From the NCBI RefSeq assembly GCF_025685425.1, contig NZ_JAGTAS010000025.1, positions 23,670-87,669 on the forward strand: 64,000 bases of DNA, in the 5' to 3' direction. Every line of letters starts with the position of its first letter. Within the stretch, counting starts at the first letter, position 1. The DNA comes from Terriglobus albidus (GTDB taxonomy: Bacteria > Acidobacteriota > Terriglobia > Terriglobales > Acidobacteriaceae). Below, piece by piece: positions 17,320-26,038 of this stretch. The notes below the pieces were generated by a model. It ran no database searches. It was given only the letters and a program-made list of their open reading frames with translations, and was not told where the DNA came from. The position numbers and the translations under genes were made by a program.

Positions 17320-18096
17320 ATGCGATTTATCTATTCGACGTTGGTGTTCTGCCTTTGCGCTCCGTTCTGCCACGCACAGGTAGCAACCGATGATGCGACG
17401 TTCCTAAAACAAGCGCGTGCGAAATATGACGCTCCCTTTGAACGGAACCTCCAATCCTTCAGCTGCGCGGTAGAGTTCAACTGGAAGCAACACTTCACCG
17501 AGGCCGTGCGTGTCGGCGACGAAGGATCGGACGACGAGATCGTCAAGTTCATTCAGCCAATTCGCAATCGTGTCACTGTCACCCGTCAGAACGCAGCAGT
17601 GTCGGCTGGAATGACTGAAGGCGAAATGACCAAGCTTCCCCACGGAGGCATGGCGGAAGGTCTCCTCGAACATGCGGTACAGTACAGCTTGAATAACTGG
17701 TTGGCTGCCAGCAATAACGCGATCCTTCCGCCGGAGGGCACGTCCGCTCACGTTGAGCCGTCCAGGGCGGGCTATAAGCTCGAATTCAAGATTCAAACTT
17801 TTGATGTTGAGATGTTGTTCGCCCGAGACATGAGTCTCCAGAGCGAAGCGGCGAAGGGATCTACTTCCGACCGCCGGGAGACAGACTTCCGTCCTGGCCC
17901 ACAGGGATTTCTCTTAACCTCGTTCAAACTAGGCGAGGATGGAGACTTCAAACCAGGCAATCGGATAATCCTTACCTATACCTATCAAAACGTTGGCGGA
18001 TTTCAATTACCTGAGCAGGTTGCAATCAACCGCGAGAGCCATCACGAGGTCTGGCACTACAAGCTGACCGACTGTACCGTGCAAACAACTAAGTGA
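17320..18096 (+). CDS. Secreted protein of unknown function
   Basis: The ATG at 17320 begins a signal peptide (MRFIYSTLVFCLCAPFCHAQ), giving 258 residues. Upstream in-frame codons cover the permease remnant and are not part of the gene. The mature chain has no motif I recognise. It is mixed alpha/beta with one Cys near residue 45 and one near the C-terminus (LTDCTVQTTK), which could pair after export. The QVAINRESHHEVWHYKLTDC ending resembles outer-membrane or periplasmic lipid-binding beta-sheets only loosely. It converges with the membrane-protein pair on the other strand. Confidence 0.7.
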   Translation: MRFIYSTLVFCLCAPFCHAQVATDDATFLKQARAKYDAPFERNLQSFSCAVEFNWKQHFTEAVRVGDEGSDDEIVKFIQPIRNRVTVTRQNAAVSAGMTEGEMTKLPHGGMAEGLLEHAVQYSLNNWLAASNNAILPPEGTSAHVEPSRAGYKLEFKIQTFDVEMLFARDMSLQSEAAKGSTSDRRETDFRPGPQGFLLTSFKLGEDGDFKPGNRIILTYTYQNVGGFQLPEQVAINRESHHEVWHYKLTDCTVQTTK

Positions 18097-18137
18097 TCGG
18101 TCACGATAAATCGGCGTGTAGCTTGGCGGAACGATCT

Positions 18138-19337
18138 TTAAAAATCACCGCTAGCTCCTCCGCCTCCCGATTCTCCTCCGCCAAACCGAAACTCTGGATG
18201 GGTTGGTTGCGGGGTTGGTGTTATCGATTGCGGTGTTATCAGACCGAGTACGGCAGAGCCGACGCTCATCGTGTGTTTGTCCTTCCCCGATAAACGCGCG
18301 GCCGTGAAGCCATGGCGAACTCCGTCCGGACCAAGAGCTAGCCAGCGTCGAAGGAACAGTGAAACGGCAGCCAGTGCTATCCCGAGAAGCATCGGGTCCC
18401 AGGTATGCCGCTGCCAGCCTAGGTACGGTTTATTGGTGATAAGGGTGAGGACGGCAGTAACCGCGCCGACCGCGAGGATGAGGCGATCCTTCTGGCGAAC
18501 ACCGTGTGTGAGTATGAGGGGCGGCAGGCACCATATAAGCACCCACGTCGTCCAGTAGAACAGGTCAGCGGATTTCGAGGTGAAACGCGTGAGAAGCCCT
18601 AAATGCAAAAGCAAGCTGAAATCTGAAATTTTGAGATTGAAGCTCAGATATATACCGAGCCATAGAAACGCCTCTGAGAGCGAGTACGCATCCTCAAAGT
18701 AATCGAAGCGGTGGCGGGAGCGAATGGAGGCTATACAGATCAGCCCAGCCGCATACAACACCGCGATGGAGACATGTTGCGCCGGGTGAGATGGAGTCCA
18801 GCAAGCTGGCAGGAAGATGACGAAGATCATTGCGGCGGGAAATGCGTACCAGAGATTGAAGCGGTACCAGATCCAGAGCGAAGCCACCGCGCCAACGGCA
18901 AGAATCACAGACTGCATTTCGCGCGAGGGGTAGAGAACGCTGATAAAGGCGGATTCCAGTCCTACGCACAGACAAGCAACCGCACAGACGGCGAGTGCTT
19001 CCTCGATTCCGTAGCGATACAGACGAGCCTGGGTTACGGCGACCTCGGCCGTCGCGTAGCAGACAGCAGCGAAGATCAATAGGAAGATTCCTGTGGTTTG
19101 TTGCGACGGCCTCGAAAGAAAGATCGTGAAGAACAGCCCGATTGCGCCGGCTACGCCGACTACGGTGAAGAAGAAAAGTACGAGCCTCAAAAAGATGTTG
19201 GTGGTGCGCAGGTCGGAGACGGTGTCTTGTTCAAGGAGCTGGTACTGATCCTTGCTGAGGAAACCGTCTCCGCTCCATTGCCTCAGGAATTTGCGGGCAC
19301 GCAGAGTCTCTTCGCTCGATTCCGTATAAATTCTCAC
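18138..19337 (-). CDS. Polytopic membrane protein with glycine-rich C-terminal tail
   Basis: 399 residues. A soluble N-terminus of ~45 residues (ARKFLRQWSGDGFLSKDQYQLLEQD) resembles the helical start of DUF2157-like proteins. About ten hydrophobic segments follow (for example LRLVLFFFTVVGVAGAIGLFF, EALAVCAVACLCVGLESAFI). The protein ends in a Gly-rich tail (RFGGGESGGGGASGDF) like that of several envelope proteins that precede TPM-domain partners. Start and upstream stop overlap by 4 bp (ATGA), so it is coupled to the DUF2157-type gene. Function unknown. Confidence 0.75.
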   Translation of the reverse strand: MRIYTESSEETLRARKFLRQWSGDGFLSKDQYQLLEQDTVSDLRTTNIFLRLVLFFFTVVGVAGAIGLFFTIFLSRPSQQTTGIFLLIFAAVCYATAEVAVTQARLYRYGIEEALAVCAVACLCVGLESAFISVLYPSREMQSVILAVGAVASLWIWYRFNLWYAFPAAMIFVIFLPACWTPSHPAQHVSIAVLYAAGLICIASIRSRHRFDYFEDAYSLSEAFLWLGIYLSFNLKISDFSLLLHLGLLTRFTSKSADLFYWTTWVLIWCLPPLILTHGVRQKDRLILAVGAVTAVLTLITNKPYLGWQRHTWDPMLLGIALAAVSLFLRRWLALGPDGVRHGFTAARLSGKDKHTMSVGSAVLGLITPQSITPTPQPTHPEFRFGGGESGGGGASGDF

Positions 19338-20338
19338 TCCGGCCTCCCAAAGCGACGCCCGATCTGGACAAGCATCGCGATCATTGCGATGGCGGTGAAC
19401 ACGAAGTAGACCAGGACAAAGGTGCTGTCCATGGCGTTGCTGATGATCCTCCAGCTAACACCCACATAGCCGTAGACGGCGGCGTAGGCGACGAAGACAA
19501 ACTGCCGGCGCTTCACGCCCCAGGCGAGAGATGCCGCACATGCGATCAGCAGACCGACAAGCCATAGACCATGGTCTCGCCAATCGAAGACTCCGGAAAG
19601 GATTGCCCAGAATAGTACGTTGGCAGCGACGTTCAGATACGTAGTAAAAAAATGCTGCTTCACGTTGAGGCGCTCAAGAATCGCTCCAGCTGCACCGATC
19701 ACCAAACAGTAAACCAAGGCATAGCCCCGGTATGTCGTGTCCTGATGAGACGGCCAATGCGAGATAGTGAGTCCGAACCATCCCGCAAGTGAGGACAGAG
19801 CGAGAGACAGCACAAAGCGATTGTCGAAACGATAGGCAAGGAAGAAAAAGAGGAGGGCGGTGGCCAGCAGATAAAGATCCCACTGACCGGATAGGACGTG
19901 GAACCGACGCTCCAGGTAGGCGAGTTCGACGCACCAGACAAGGCAGCCGAGATAGAGCACATAGTCGAAGATCGCAGTCGGTGAAACCACCTCCGCAACC
20001 GACCAGGCGGACGCGCGGGAAAAGCTATACCAAAAAGAGGCGGCGAGAATGATAGAGAGAACAGCAAGGACGAGTACATCACCGAGTTGCTGCGACCAGG
20101 TGGAGACAGTCCAGCCAAGTCCGGCAACAAACGCCAGGACACCTGCATAGAGCAGAAGGTTGAGCTCAAGCGAGAGGGAGAAAGGTTGTCGGCGGGAGAG
20201 GCTCGCTAAATGAGCCTGCTGCTCAGTCGAGATTGCACCTTGCTCCTTCCAGAACTCCAGGCGAGCGAGGATGGTCATAGCGCTTTCAACCTCCGAACGT
20301 GAAGCAGCATGACTGTGCTGAGTATTCGATTCCGACAT
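19334..20338 (-). CDS. DUF2157-type membrane protein
   Basis: From the ATG at 20338 it has 334 residues. A cytoplasmic DUF2157-like segment comes first (ILARLEFWKEQGAISTEQQAHLASL), then about ten TM helices starting with LSLELNLLLYAGVLAFVAGLGW. The frame stays open to a TTG at 20503 and another ATG occurs at 20278, which has GGAGG ten bases upstream; the true start is therefore uncertain. Topology resembles its downstream partner, with which it shares a 4-bp overlap, so the pair may be diverged paralogues acting as one complex. Function unknown. Confidence 0.75.
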   Translation of the reverse strand: MSESNTQHSHAASRSEVESAMTILARLEFWKEQGAISTEQQAHLASLSRRQPFSLSLELNLLLYAGVLAFVAGLGWTVSTWSQQLGDVLVLAVLSIILAASFWYSFSRASAWSVAEVVSPTAIFDYVLYLGCLVWCVELAYLERRFHVLSGQWDLYLLATALLFFFLAYRFDNRFVLSLALSSLAGWFGLTISHWPSHQDTTYRGYALVYCLVIGAAGAILERLNVKQHFFTTYLNVAANVLFWAILSGVFDWRDHGLWLVGLLIACAASLAWGVKRRQFVFVAYAAVYGYVGVSWRIISNAMDSTFVLVYFVFTAIAMIAMLVQIGRRFGRPE

Positions 20339-20727
20339 ATTACATGCCGGCACACGAGAGGCCGAGTAGTTACTCAAAAGCCATCTTTGGGCGGACTTCC
20401 GTCCTTGGCACAGAGATTTCTCTCCTGAGGACTCATCCAGACCGGCGAGAGCATTCGTCTCGGTATTTGCCATTTTCATCGGTATGGTAGTCCACAAATG
20501 CAAAGCTCATCGCCGATATGGGATGTCCCGTGCGACCGTTGATTACACGGACATGGATCGTAGCAGTTTGTCCGAAAAACACGGTTGGAACAGCGGGCGG
20601 ACTGAAAGCATAAAAGCAACGCGAGCTTCAGCATTACGGCTTTGAAGCGTCATCGTTCATGCTTTCCATAATAGATTTCACACCTTGTTGGCCATGGCGT
20701 TCCGCGACCAGGAATTGATATCTTTTT

Positions 20728-20843
20728 TAGAGCATTTTTCCTGTTGTTGGGTATCCCGGAAGAGGAGTGCAGCGGCGTTTTCATTGCGGAAAACGCCCAT
20801 AAATGCGGAATCCCTACGCTGCACCTACAGGAAAAATGCTCTA
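20728..20843. repeat. RepA MITE copy in the promoter region of the xylanase gene
   Basis: Full-length, with near-perfect ends TAGAGCATTTTTCCTGT / ACAGGAAAAATGCTCTA. It lies 34 bp before the xylanase start, so transcription of that gene must begin in or cross the element. Confidence 0.9.
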
Positions 20844-20877
20844 CGCCGAAGAAATCGTTTTCTCGCCGGAGCCACAC

Positions 20878-23040
20878 ATGAAACGCCTCGCCCTCGCCCT
20901 TCTCGTGATTGCCGCCATCTCCGCGCACGCACAGCCTCCGGCCCCCGCCACACCCACAACGCTCAAGGACGCTTACTTGCCCTACCTCCGCGTCGGCGCA
21001 GCGCTGAACAACGCTCAGTTTGAAGAGCGCGACCTCCTCACCAAGGACATCATCGCCGCGAACTTCAACACCATCAGCCCGGAGAATGTCCTCAAGTGGG
21101 AGGTCGTTCAGCCCGGCGTCGACAAGTACAACTTCGATCCCGCCGATAAATACGTCGCCTTCGGCGAGAAGCACCACATGTTCATCGTCGGCCACTGCCT
21201 CGTCTGGCACAGCCAGACGCCCAGGTGGGTCTTTGAAGACGCCGATGGCAAGCCCCTCACCCGCGACGCTCTTCTCGCCCGCATGCGCGACCACATCCAC
21301 ACCATCGTCGGCCGCTACAAAGGCCGCATCCAGGGCTGGGATGTCGTCAACGAAGCCATCGCCGACGACGGCACCATGCGCCAGTCCAACTGGTACAAGA
21401 TCATCGGCGACGACTTCATCGCCAAGGCCTTCGAGTACGCCCACGAAGCCGACCCCGCCGCCGAGCTCTACTACAACGACTACTCCCTCGAAAACGAAGC
21501 CAAGCGCCAAGGCGCACTCGCCCTGGTCAAAAAGCTCAAGGCCGCCGGCATTCCGATCAACGGAGTCGGCCTGCAGGGCCACATGAAGATCGACCGCCCC
21601 ACCCCCGCCGTCGAAGCGCAGACCATCGAAGACTTCGCAGCGCTCGGCGTCCGCGTTAACATCTCCGAGCTCGACATCGACGTCCTGCCCCGCACCAGCG
21701 TCCTCGACTCCGCCGATGTCTCGGCCACCGCCAAGGGCGACTCGAACTCCAACCCCTACAAAGATGGCCTGCCCGAAGAGATGCAGCAGCGCCTCGCCCA
21801 GCGCTACGCCGAATTCTTCCAGGTCTTCCTCGAGCACTCCAACCAGATGGGCCGCATCACCCTCTGGGGCGTCGACGACGGCCACACCTGGCTCAACAAT
21901 TTCCCCACACGTGGCCGCACCAACCACCCGCTCCTCTGGGACCGCCAGGGCAAGCCCAAGCCCGCCTTCTTTGCCGTCCTCAAGACCGCCATTGACTGGA
22001 AGGCCGCCCACCGAGGCCCGGCGAGCTCAACCACGCCTCGCCCTACCGGCATCGAGCTCGTGAAGGCCCTCACCAAACCCAAAGGCTTCCGCGCTCCGTC
22101 TGAGAGAGACTTCGGCGGTTACCTCCTCGTCTACTTCAAGGACCAGACGCAGGCCGCCTACCTCGCCGTCAGCAAAGATGGTTATACCTTCACCGACATC
22201 AATGACGGCCAGCCCATCTTCCTCGGCACAGAGCTCGCCGAGCAGAAGGGCGTCCGCGACCCGCACATCACCCGCGGGCCCGACGGAGCCTTCTATCTCG
22301 CGATGACGGACCTGCACATCTTCGGCCAGCGCGCAGGCATCTTCAAAACACCCTTCCAGCGCCCGGTAGAGGAGTGTGGATGGGGCAACAACCGCGCTCT
22401 CGTCCTCATGAAGTCCTACGACCTCATCCACTGGTCGCACTCAGACTTCCGCGTCGACACAGCCTTCCCGGCGCTCGGCAACATCTGCACCGCCTGGGCG
22501 CCGGAGACCATCTACGATCCCGCGAAAATGGTCTACTTCACCATGCGCTACGGCCCCAAGGGCAGCGACGTCTACTATGCCTACACGGACCCGGCCTTCA
22601 CCAGGCTCGAAACCAAACCGGAACTTCTCGCCCACACCGACGGCGCGGACGGCGACATCACGCCCTTCCATGGCAAGTACGAGCTCTACTTCGTCTCCGA
22701 TGCGAAGATTCGTCACGGCGTCTCGAGCACGCTCACCGGCGGCTACCAGATGGATCCGCAGCGGATCGACCCCGAAAAAGTCTCCACCGAAGCGCCCACC
22801 ACCTTCAAACGTCTCGGTACGGACAAGTACGTCCTCATGTATGACGTGTATGGCGCGCGACCCAGCAACATGGGTTTCAGCGAGACAACGGACTTCCAGC
22901 AGTTCACCAACCTCGGCCGCTTCAATGAAGGCGTCATGAAGACCACAAACTTCACCAGCCCCAAGCACGGCGCAGGCACGTACCTGACGGCAGCAGAACT
23001 CAAAGCCATCGCAGATCACTGGCATGTGCCACTGCAATAG
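20878..23040 (+). CDS. Two-domain secreted glycosidase: GH10 endo-xylanase plus GH43-like beta-propeller
   Basis: The start at 20878 begins a signal peptide (MKRLALALLVIAAISAHAQ); 720 residues. Residues ~28-380 are GH10: acid/base Glu159 in WDVVNEAI, nucleophile Glu264 in VNISELDIDV, plus HCLVWHSQTPRWVF and TLWGVDDGHTW. Residues ~395-715 read like a GH43-type five-bladed propeller (RDPHITRGPDGAFYLAMTDL, NICTAWAPETIYDPAKMVYF). The gene would cut xylan backbones and may remove arabinose or xylose side units. Codon use is markedly richer in C at third positions than its neighbours, which also creates long antisense frames. It is monocistronic, between two RepA copies. Confidence 0.9.
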   Translation: MKRLALALLVIAAISAHAQPPAPATPTTLKDAYLPYLRVGAALNNAQFEERDLLTKDIIAANFNTISPENVLKWEVVQPGVDKYNFDPADKYVAFGEKHHMFIVGHCLVWHSQTPRWVFEDADGKPLTRDALLARMRDHIHTIVGRYKGRIQGWDVVNEAIADDGTMRQSNWYKIIGDDFIAKAFEYAHEADPAAELYYNDYSLENEAKRQGALALVKKLKAAGIPINGVGLQGHMKIDRPTPAVEAQTIEDFAALGVRVNISELDIDVLPRTSVLDSADVSATAKGDSNSNPYKDGLPEEMQQRLAQRYAEFFQVFLEHSNQMGRITLWGVDDGHTWLNNFPTRGRTNHPLLWDRQGKPKPAFFAVLKTAIDWKAAHRGPASSTTPRPTGIELVKALTKPKGFRAPSERDFGGYLLVYFKDQTQAAYLAVSKDGYTFTDINDGQPIFLGTELAEQKGVRDPHITRGPDGAFYLAMTDLHIFGQRAGIFKTPFQRPVEECGWGNNRALVLMKSYDLIHWSHSDFRVDTAFPALGNICTAWAPETIYDPAKMVYFTMRYGPKGSDVYYAYTDPAFTRLETKPELLAHTDGADGDITPFHGKYELYFVSDAKIRHGVSSTLTGGYQMDPQRIDPEKVSTEAPTTFKRLGTDKYVLMYDVYGARPSNMGFSETTDFQQFTNLGRFNEGVMKTTNFTSPKHGAGTYLTAAELKAIADHWHVPLQ

Positions 23041-23085
23041 ACAAACCGGGGAGCACCCTATAACTAGCTTCTAATAAGCAGTCGC

Positions 23086-23201
23086 TAAAGCATTTTCCCT
23101 ATAGGTGTAGTCCAGAGCATCTGCATCTATGGGCGTTTTCCGCAATGAAAATGCCGCTACACGCCCCTTCCGGGATACCCAGCAATAGGGAAAATGCTCT
23201 A
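23086..23201. repeat. RepA MITE copy
   Basis: Ends TAAAGCATTTTCCCTATAG and ATAGGGAAAATGCTCTA with central GGGCGTTTTCCGCAATG. With the copy at 20728 it brackets the xylanase gene, in opposite orientation. Confidence 0.9.
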
Positions 23202-23248
23202 AACAGGTCGGAGAGTATCTTGGCGGAGTCAAACGTATACTGGCAGCC

Positions 23249-23818
23249 ATGCGACTGATGTGGATTACCGTGATCGGCTTGATGGCGGGTTTCTTCCCCG
23301 CTGCCAGTAAGGCTCAGACGCCAGAAGTCCCGATCCATGTATCGCTGTGCGAGGTCAAAGCGCATCCAGAGAAATATCTAAAGAAATTAGTCGAGTTCAC
23401 TGCTGTTGCTTCGCATGGCTTTGAAGATTCGATGCTGGAGGACGCTCAATGTCCATGGCCAAGCAGCGGTCCGGGAGTCTGGATGGAATACGGCGGTAGT
23501 CGGTCTACGGACACAATGTATTGCTGCGGGTTTTCACCTAAACCGACTCGCGACAAACCTCTCGTTGTTGAAGGCATCCCGTTAAGCCTCATCGAAGATG
23601 AGAAGTTCCAAGAGTTCGATGCTAGCCTGCACCCAAAGCATTCGAAGCCACAGCGAGCGTCGCACACGGTGAAGGCCACCTTACGCGGCCGCGTTTTCGG
23701 ACGGTATGAAGGGATTGCCGGCACGCAGCAGAGCCCGGCATGGCGAGGTTATGGTCATATGGGATGCTGCATGCTGTTCGTTGTCACACAGGTGTTTTCA
23801 GTTGATAGGCCAAGCTGA
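23249..23818 (+). CDS. Secreted protein of unknown function
   Basis: 189 residues with a signal peptide (MRLMWITVIGLMAGFFPAASKAQ). The mature part has VHVSLCEVKAHPEKYLKKLVEFTAVASHGFEDSMLEDAQC, which resembles the small OB-like exported domain seen in several acidobacterial hypothetical proteins. It also has multiple cysteines (DTMYCCG, GHMGCCMLF) that could form disulfides. I do not recognise a catalytic motif. It follows a RepA element by about 48 bp and has no evident operon partner. Confidence 0.72.
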   Translation: MRLMWITVIGLMAGFFPAASKAQTPEVPIHVSLCEVKAHPEKYLKKLVEFTAVASHGFEDSMLEDAQCPWPSSGPGVWMEYGGSRSTDTMYCCGFSPKPTRDKPLVVEGIPLSLIEDEKFQEFDASLHPKHSKPQRASHTVKATLRGRVFGRYEGIAGTQQSPAWRGYGHMGCCMLFVVTQVFSVDRPS

Positions 23819-23939
23819 TGAATCTATTTAGACCGTAAAGGTGGGTCGGGTTCCGTCGACTCTAAACCTATATGGTCGTTCGATAGTATTGATCGGGCTC
23901 GCTGCCGCCACGTTTGGCATCAACTGATAAGGTTGAGCC

Positions 23940-24809
23940 ATGGAAGTGCACTTGATTGATGGAACCTATGAGCTCTTTAGGCATTTTTATGCTCTTCCCT
24001 CAGCCAAAGACAGCGAAGGTCGCGAGGTGGCCGCTGTGCGCGGTGTTCTCGGTTCACTTCTGGGCATGATGCGCGCAGGTACGACGCACATCGGTGTGGC
24101 TACTGACCATGTGATTGAGTCCTTCCGGAATCAAATGTGGCCTGAATACAAGACCGGCGAGGGTGTAGAACCCCAGTTGCTCGCACAGTTTCCGTTGCTG
24201 GAGGAGGCGCTCCGTGCGCTCGGAGTCGTAGTGTGGGCCATGGAAGAATACGAGGCAGATGATGCGCTGGCATCGGCGGCGTTTCTCGCACAGAACGATG
24301 TTCGAGTGGAGCGCGTGATCATCAGCACCCCGGACAAGGATCTTGCTCAGTGCGTTGTCGGCACACGCGTTGTGCAACTCGATCGACGCAGGCGCCTCGA
24401 ACGCGATGAACAGGGAGTTGTCCAGAAGTTTGGAGTCAAACCAGGCTCCATTCCGGACTATCTCGCCTTGGTCGGTGACACATCCGATGGCTATCCGGGG
24501 CTGCCAGGGTGGGGCGCCAAGTCTGCCTCTGCCGTTCTCTCTCGCTTCGGCAAACTGGAAGCGATCCCGTCCGACCCACGAGATTGGCAGGTGAACGTTT
24601 CCAATCCGAAAGGCCTCTCCGAGGTTCTCAATAGTAAGCGAGATCTGGCCTTTCTATTCCGAGACCTTGCTACCCTTCGAACCGATCTTCCGCTGTTCGC
24701 AACTGTTGACGATCTGCTTTGGAAAGGTCCTACGACCACCTTTCCTCTTATAGCGGATCGCTTGGACAAGGCGAGCTTTTCGAAAGAGCGCGTTCCACGT
24801 TCCTATTGA
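23940..24809 (+). CDS. 5'-3' exonuclease / flap endonuclease homologue
   Basis: A 289-residue stand-alone protein homologous to the N-terminal 5'-nuclease domain of DNA polymerase I. It starts VHLIDGTYELFRHFYALPSAKDSEG with the first metal-binding Asp. EYEADDALASAA supplies the paired acidic ligands, IISTPDKDLAQ the second metal cluster, and DYLALVGDTSDGYPGLPGWGAKSASAVLSRFG is the helix-hairpin-helix DNA-binding segment. No polymerase domain follows. Expected to remove RNA primers or flaps. The context gives no hint of a special role. Confidence 0.88.
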   Translation: MEVHLIDGTYELFRHFYALPSAKDSEGREVAAVRGVLGSLLGMMRAGTTHIGVATDHVIESFRNQMWPEYKTGEGVEPQLLAQFPLLEEALRALGVVVWAMEEYEADDALASAAFLAQNDVRVERVIISTPDKDLAQCVVGTRVVQLDRRRRLERDEQGVVQKFGVKPGSIPDYLALVGDTSDGYPGLPGWGAKSASAVLSRFGKLEAIPSDPRDWQVNVSNPKGLSEVLNSKRDLAFLFRDLATLRTDLPLFATVDDLLWKGPTTTFPLIADRLDKASFSKERVPRSY

Positions 24810-24850
24810 CGCGGGAAGCTGTACTGTCGGGACGAAGGGCTAGGACATAT

Positions 24851-25447
24851 CTAGCCTGCCGCGACCTTCGCTTTTGCTACTGAATCGTTTGCGATGATGC
24901 GACGCAGGGCGAGTGATCCTAACAGGCCTGACGACACCCCACCCACGACTCCGATATAAGTCCAAAGCGTTGCGTCTCCAGCGAGTCCGCCGCCGAATGC
25001 CGTCATAAGCTTGCTAGCGATGGGGAGACCTGATCCAACGGTAACAATTCCAGCGCACGCGGCAGTCCCGGCCAGGGCAAGCACTGCTTGCGTTGTTCGG
25101 TTTCGAAGAGCCAGGCCCAGACTCAAGCCGAAGGCAAGAAACGCTGTCAGGATGTCGAAAGGGATTCCGACCAGAGACCACACACCGAGAAAAGCCAGGG
25201 TCGCCAAAGCGCTCGCGCGAAAGACCGGTCCTACTCCTGCTTGAAACAACGCCGGCACGGACTTGCGCTGACAGAAAAAGATGATCGCTGCTGCCAGACC
25301 GAAGGAAACGATGTGGGCAATCCACTGGGCAGGAGTCATGGTGTTGCCATGCAGACCGGTAAATCCGTGAGCCAGGAAAGAATGACTGCCCAAACCGATT
25401 GTCATACCAGCAACATTAGCGACAAACCACCGTCCGAAGATGTTCAT
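24851..25447 (-). CDS. Membrane protein of unknown function
   Basis: 198 residues with about six hydrophobic segments (WIAHIVSFGLAAAIIFF, ALATLAFLGVWSLVGIPFDILTAFLAFGLSLGLAL, AVLALAGTAACAGIVTVGSGLP, WTYIGVVGGVSSGLLGSLAL) and short polar loops. There is no signal motif and no recognised family signature. It is a monocistronic gene converging with the exonuclease. The start ATG at 25447 is followed directly by a hydrophobic helix. Assignment beyond 'integral membrane protein' would be a guess. Confidence 0.7.
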   Translation of the reverse strand: MNIFGRWFVANVAGMTIGLGSHSFLAHGFTGLHGNTMTPAQWIAHIVSFGLAAAIIFFCQRKSVPALFQAGVGPVFRASALATLAFLGVWSLVGIPFDILTAFLAFGLSLGLALRNRTTQAVLALAGTAACAGIVTVGSGLPIASKLMTAFGGGLAGDATLWTYIGVVGGVSSGLLGSLALRRIIANDSVAKAKVAAG

Positions 25448-25714
25448 GATCGCTCACACCTCAAGTGCATCATGCTATCCGTGATCTTGCCCGGAGGCAA
25501 TCCGGAAAGTTTCGGCGTCAATTGCCGACTTCGGCCATGCCATTCATCGAGATTCAGTCAGAGACGAGTCCAACTGCATCCTCTCCGAAATGCCCGGATA
25601 TAATTTCGTGGCCGCAAAATGCCAATGATCGGGGATTCGAATCATTGAAACGTAGATCGATCGCATTCGGAATGGGAACGTCCCGTCTGTCCCCGGGTTT
25701 CATAGGTTTCATAA

Positions 25715-25882
25715 TCCCCAATCGTCATAAATGAAATGGCTCGTGAAACCGTTGTATATCTATCGGACGATACGGTCGGATTGAAGACTGTTATATAGGG
25801 CGGGCCTTCAGCCCTTTGACATCTTGGGGGCGCCAAAACCTGGGGCGTTGCCCCAGGCTGGTATAGAACGCGCCTTTCCACC
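25715..25882. repeat. RepC composite repeat copy, uninterrupted
   Basis: Block order: AAATGGCTCGTGAAACCGTTG, GACGATACGGTCGGATTGAAG, GGGCGGGCCTTCAGCCC, CCTGGGGCGTTGCCCCAGG, CTGGTATAGAACGCGCC. It keeps the TA site (ATCTATCGG near 25756) that is occupied by RepA in the copy at 32583. The surrounding 591-bp gap (25448-26038) holds no gene. Confidence 0.85.
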
Positions 25883-25992
25883 CCAATGAACAAGTTCATT
25901 GGGGACCCCGGTCTTCAGCGCTCAATTCTCCGTAGGGCTGATCTGTGGTTGGCACGAGGAGATCTTAAATCAATCGAATTTTCCGATCCCGT

Positions 25993-26034
25993 CGGGTGGC
26001 ACTACTTGCGAAGGCAAGTCTTGAGTAGTGCCGG
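25993..26034 (-). terminator. Conserved hairpin just after the third permease gene
   Basis: GGCACTACTTGCGAAGGCAA and CTTGAGTAGTGCC form a long stem with 8-bp GGCACTAC/GTAGTGCC base, 4 bp past the stop codon. A related hairpin follows the permease at 29320 and the remnant at 17188. There is no U-run, so it may act as a terminator or a 3' stabiliser. Confidence 0.5.
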
Positions 26035-26038
26035 AAAT

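Noticed and set aside
20650..22011. 453-codon open frame antisense to the xylanase
   Set aside because: A mirror of the strong third-position C bias of the GH10 gene; low-complexity composition and no family resemblance.
25625..25645. GGGGATTCGAATCAT resembles the T-arm of a tRNA
   Set aside because: No acceptor stem, D-arm or anticodon arm can be built upstream; no tRNA called.
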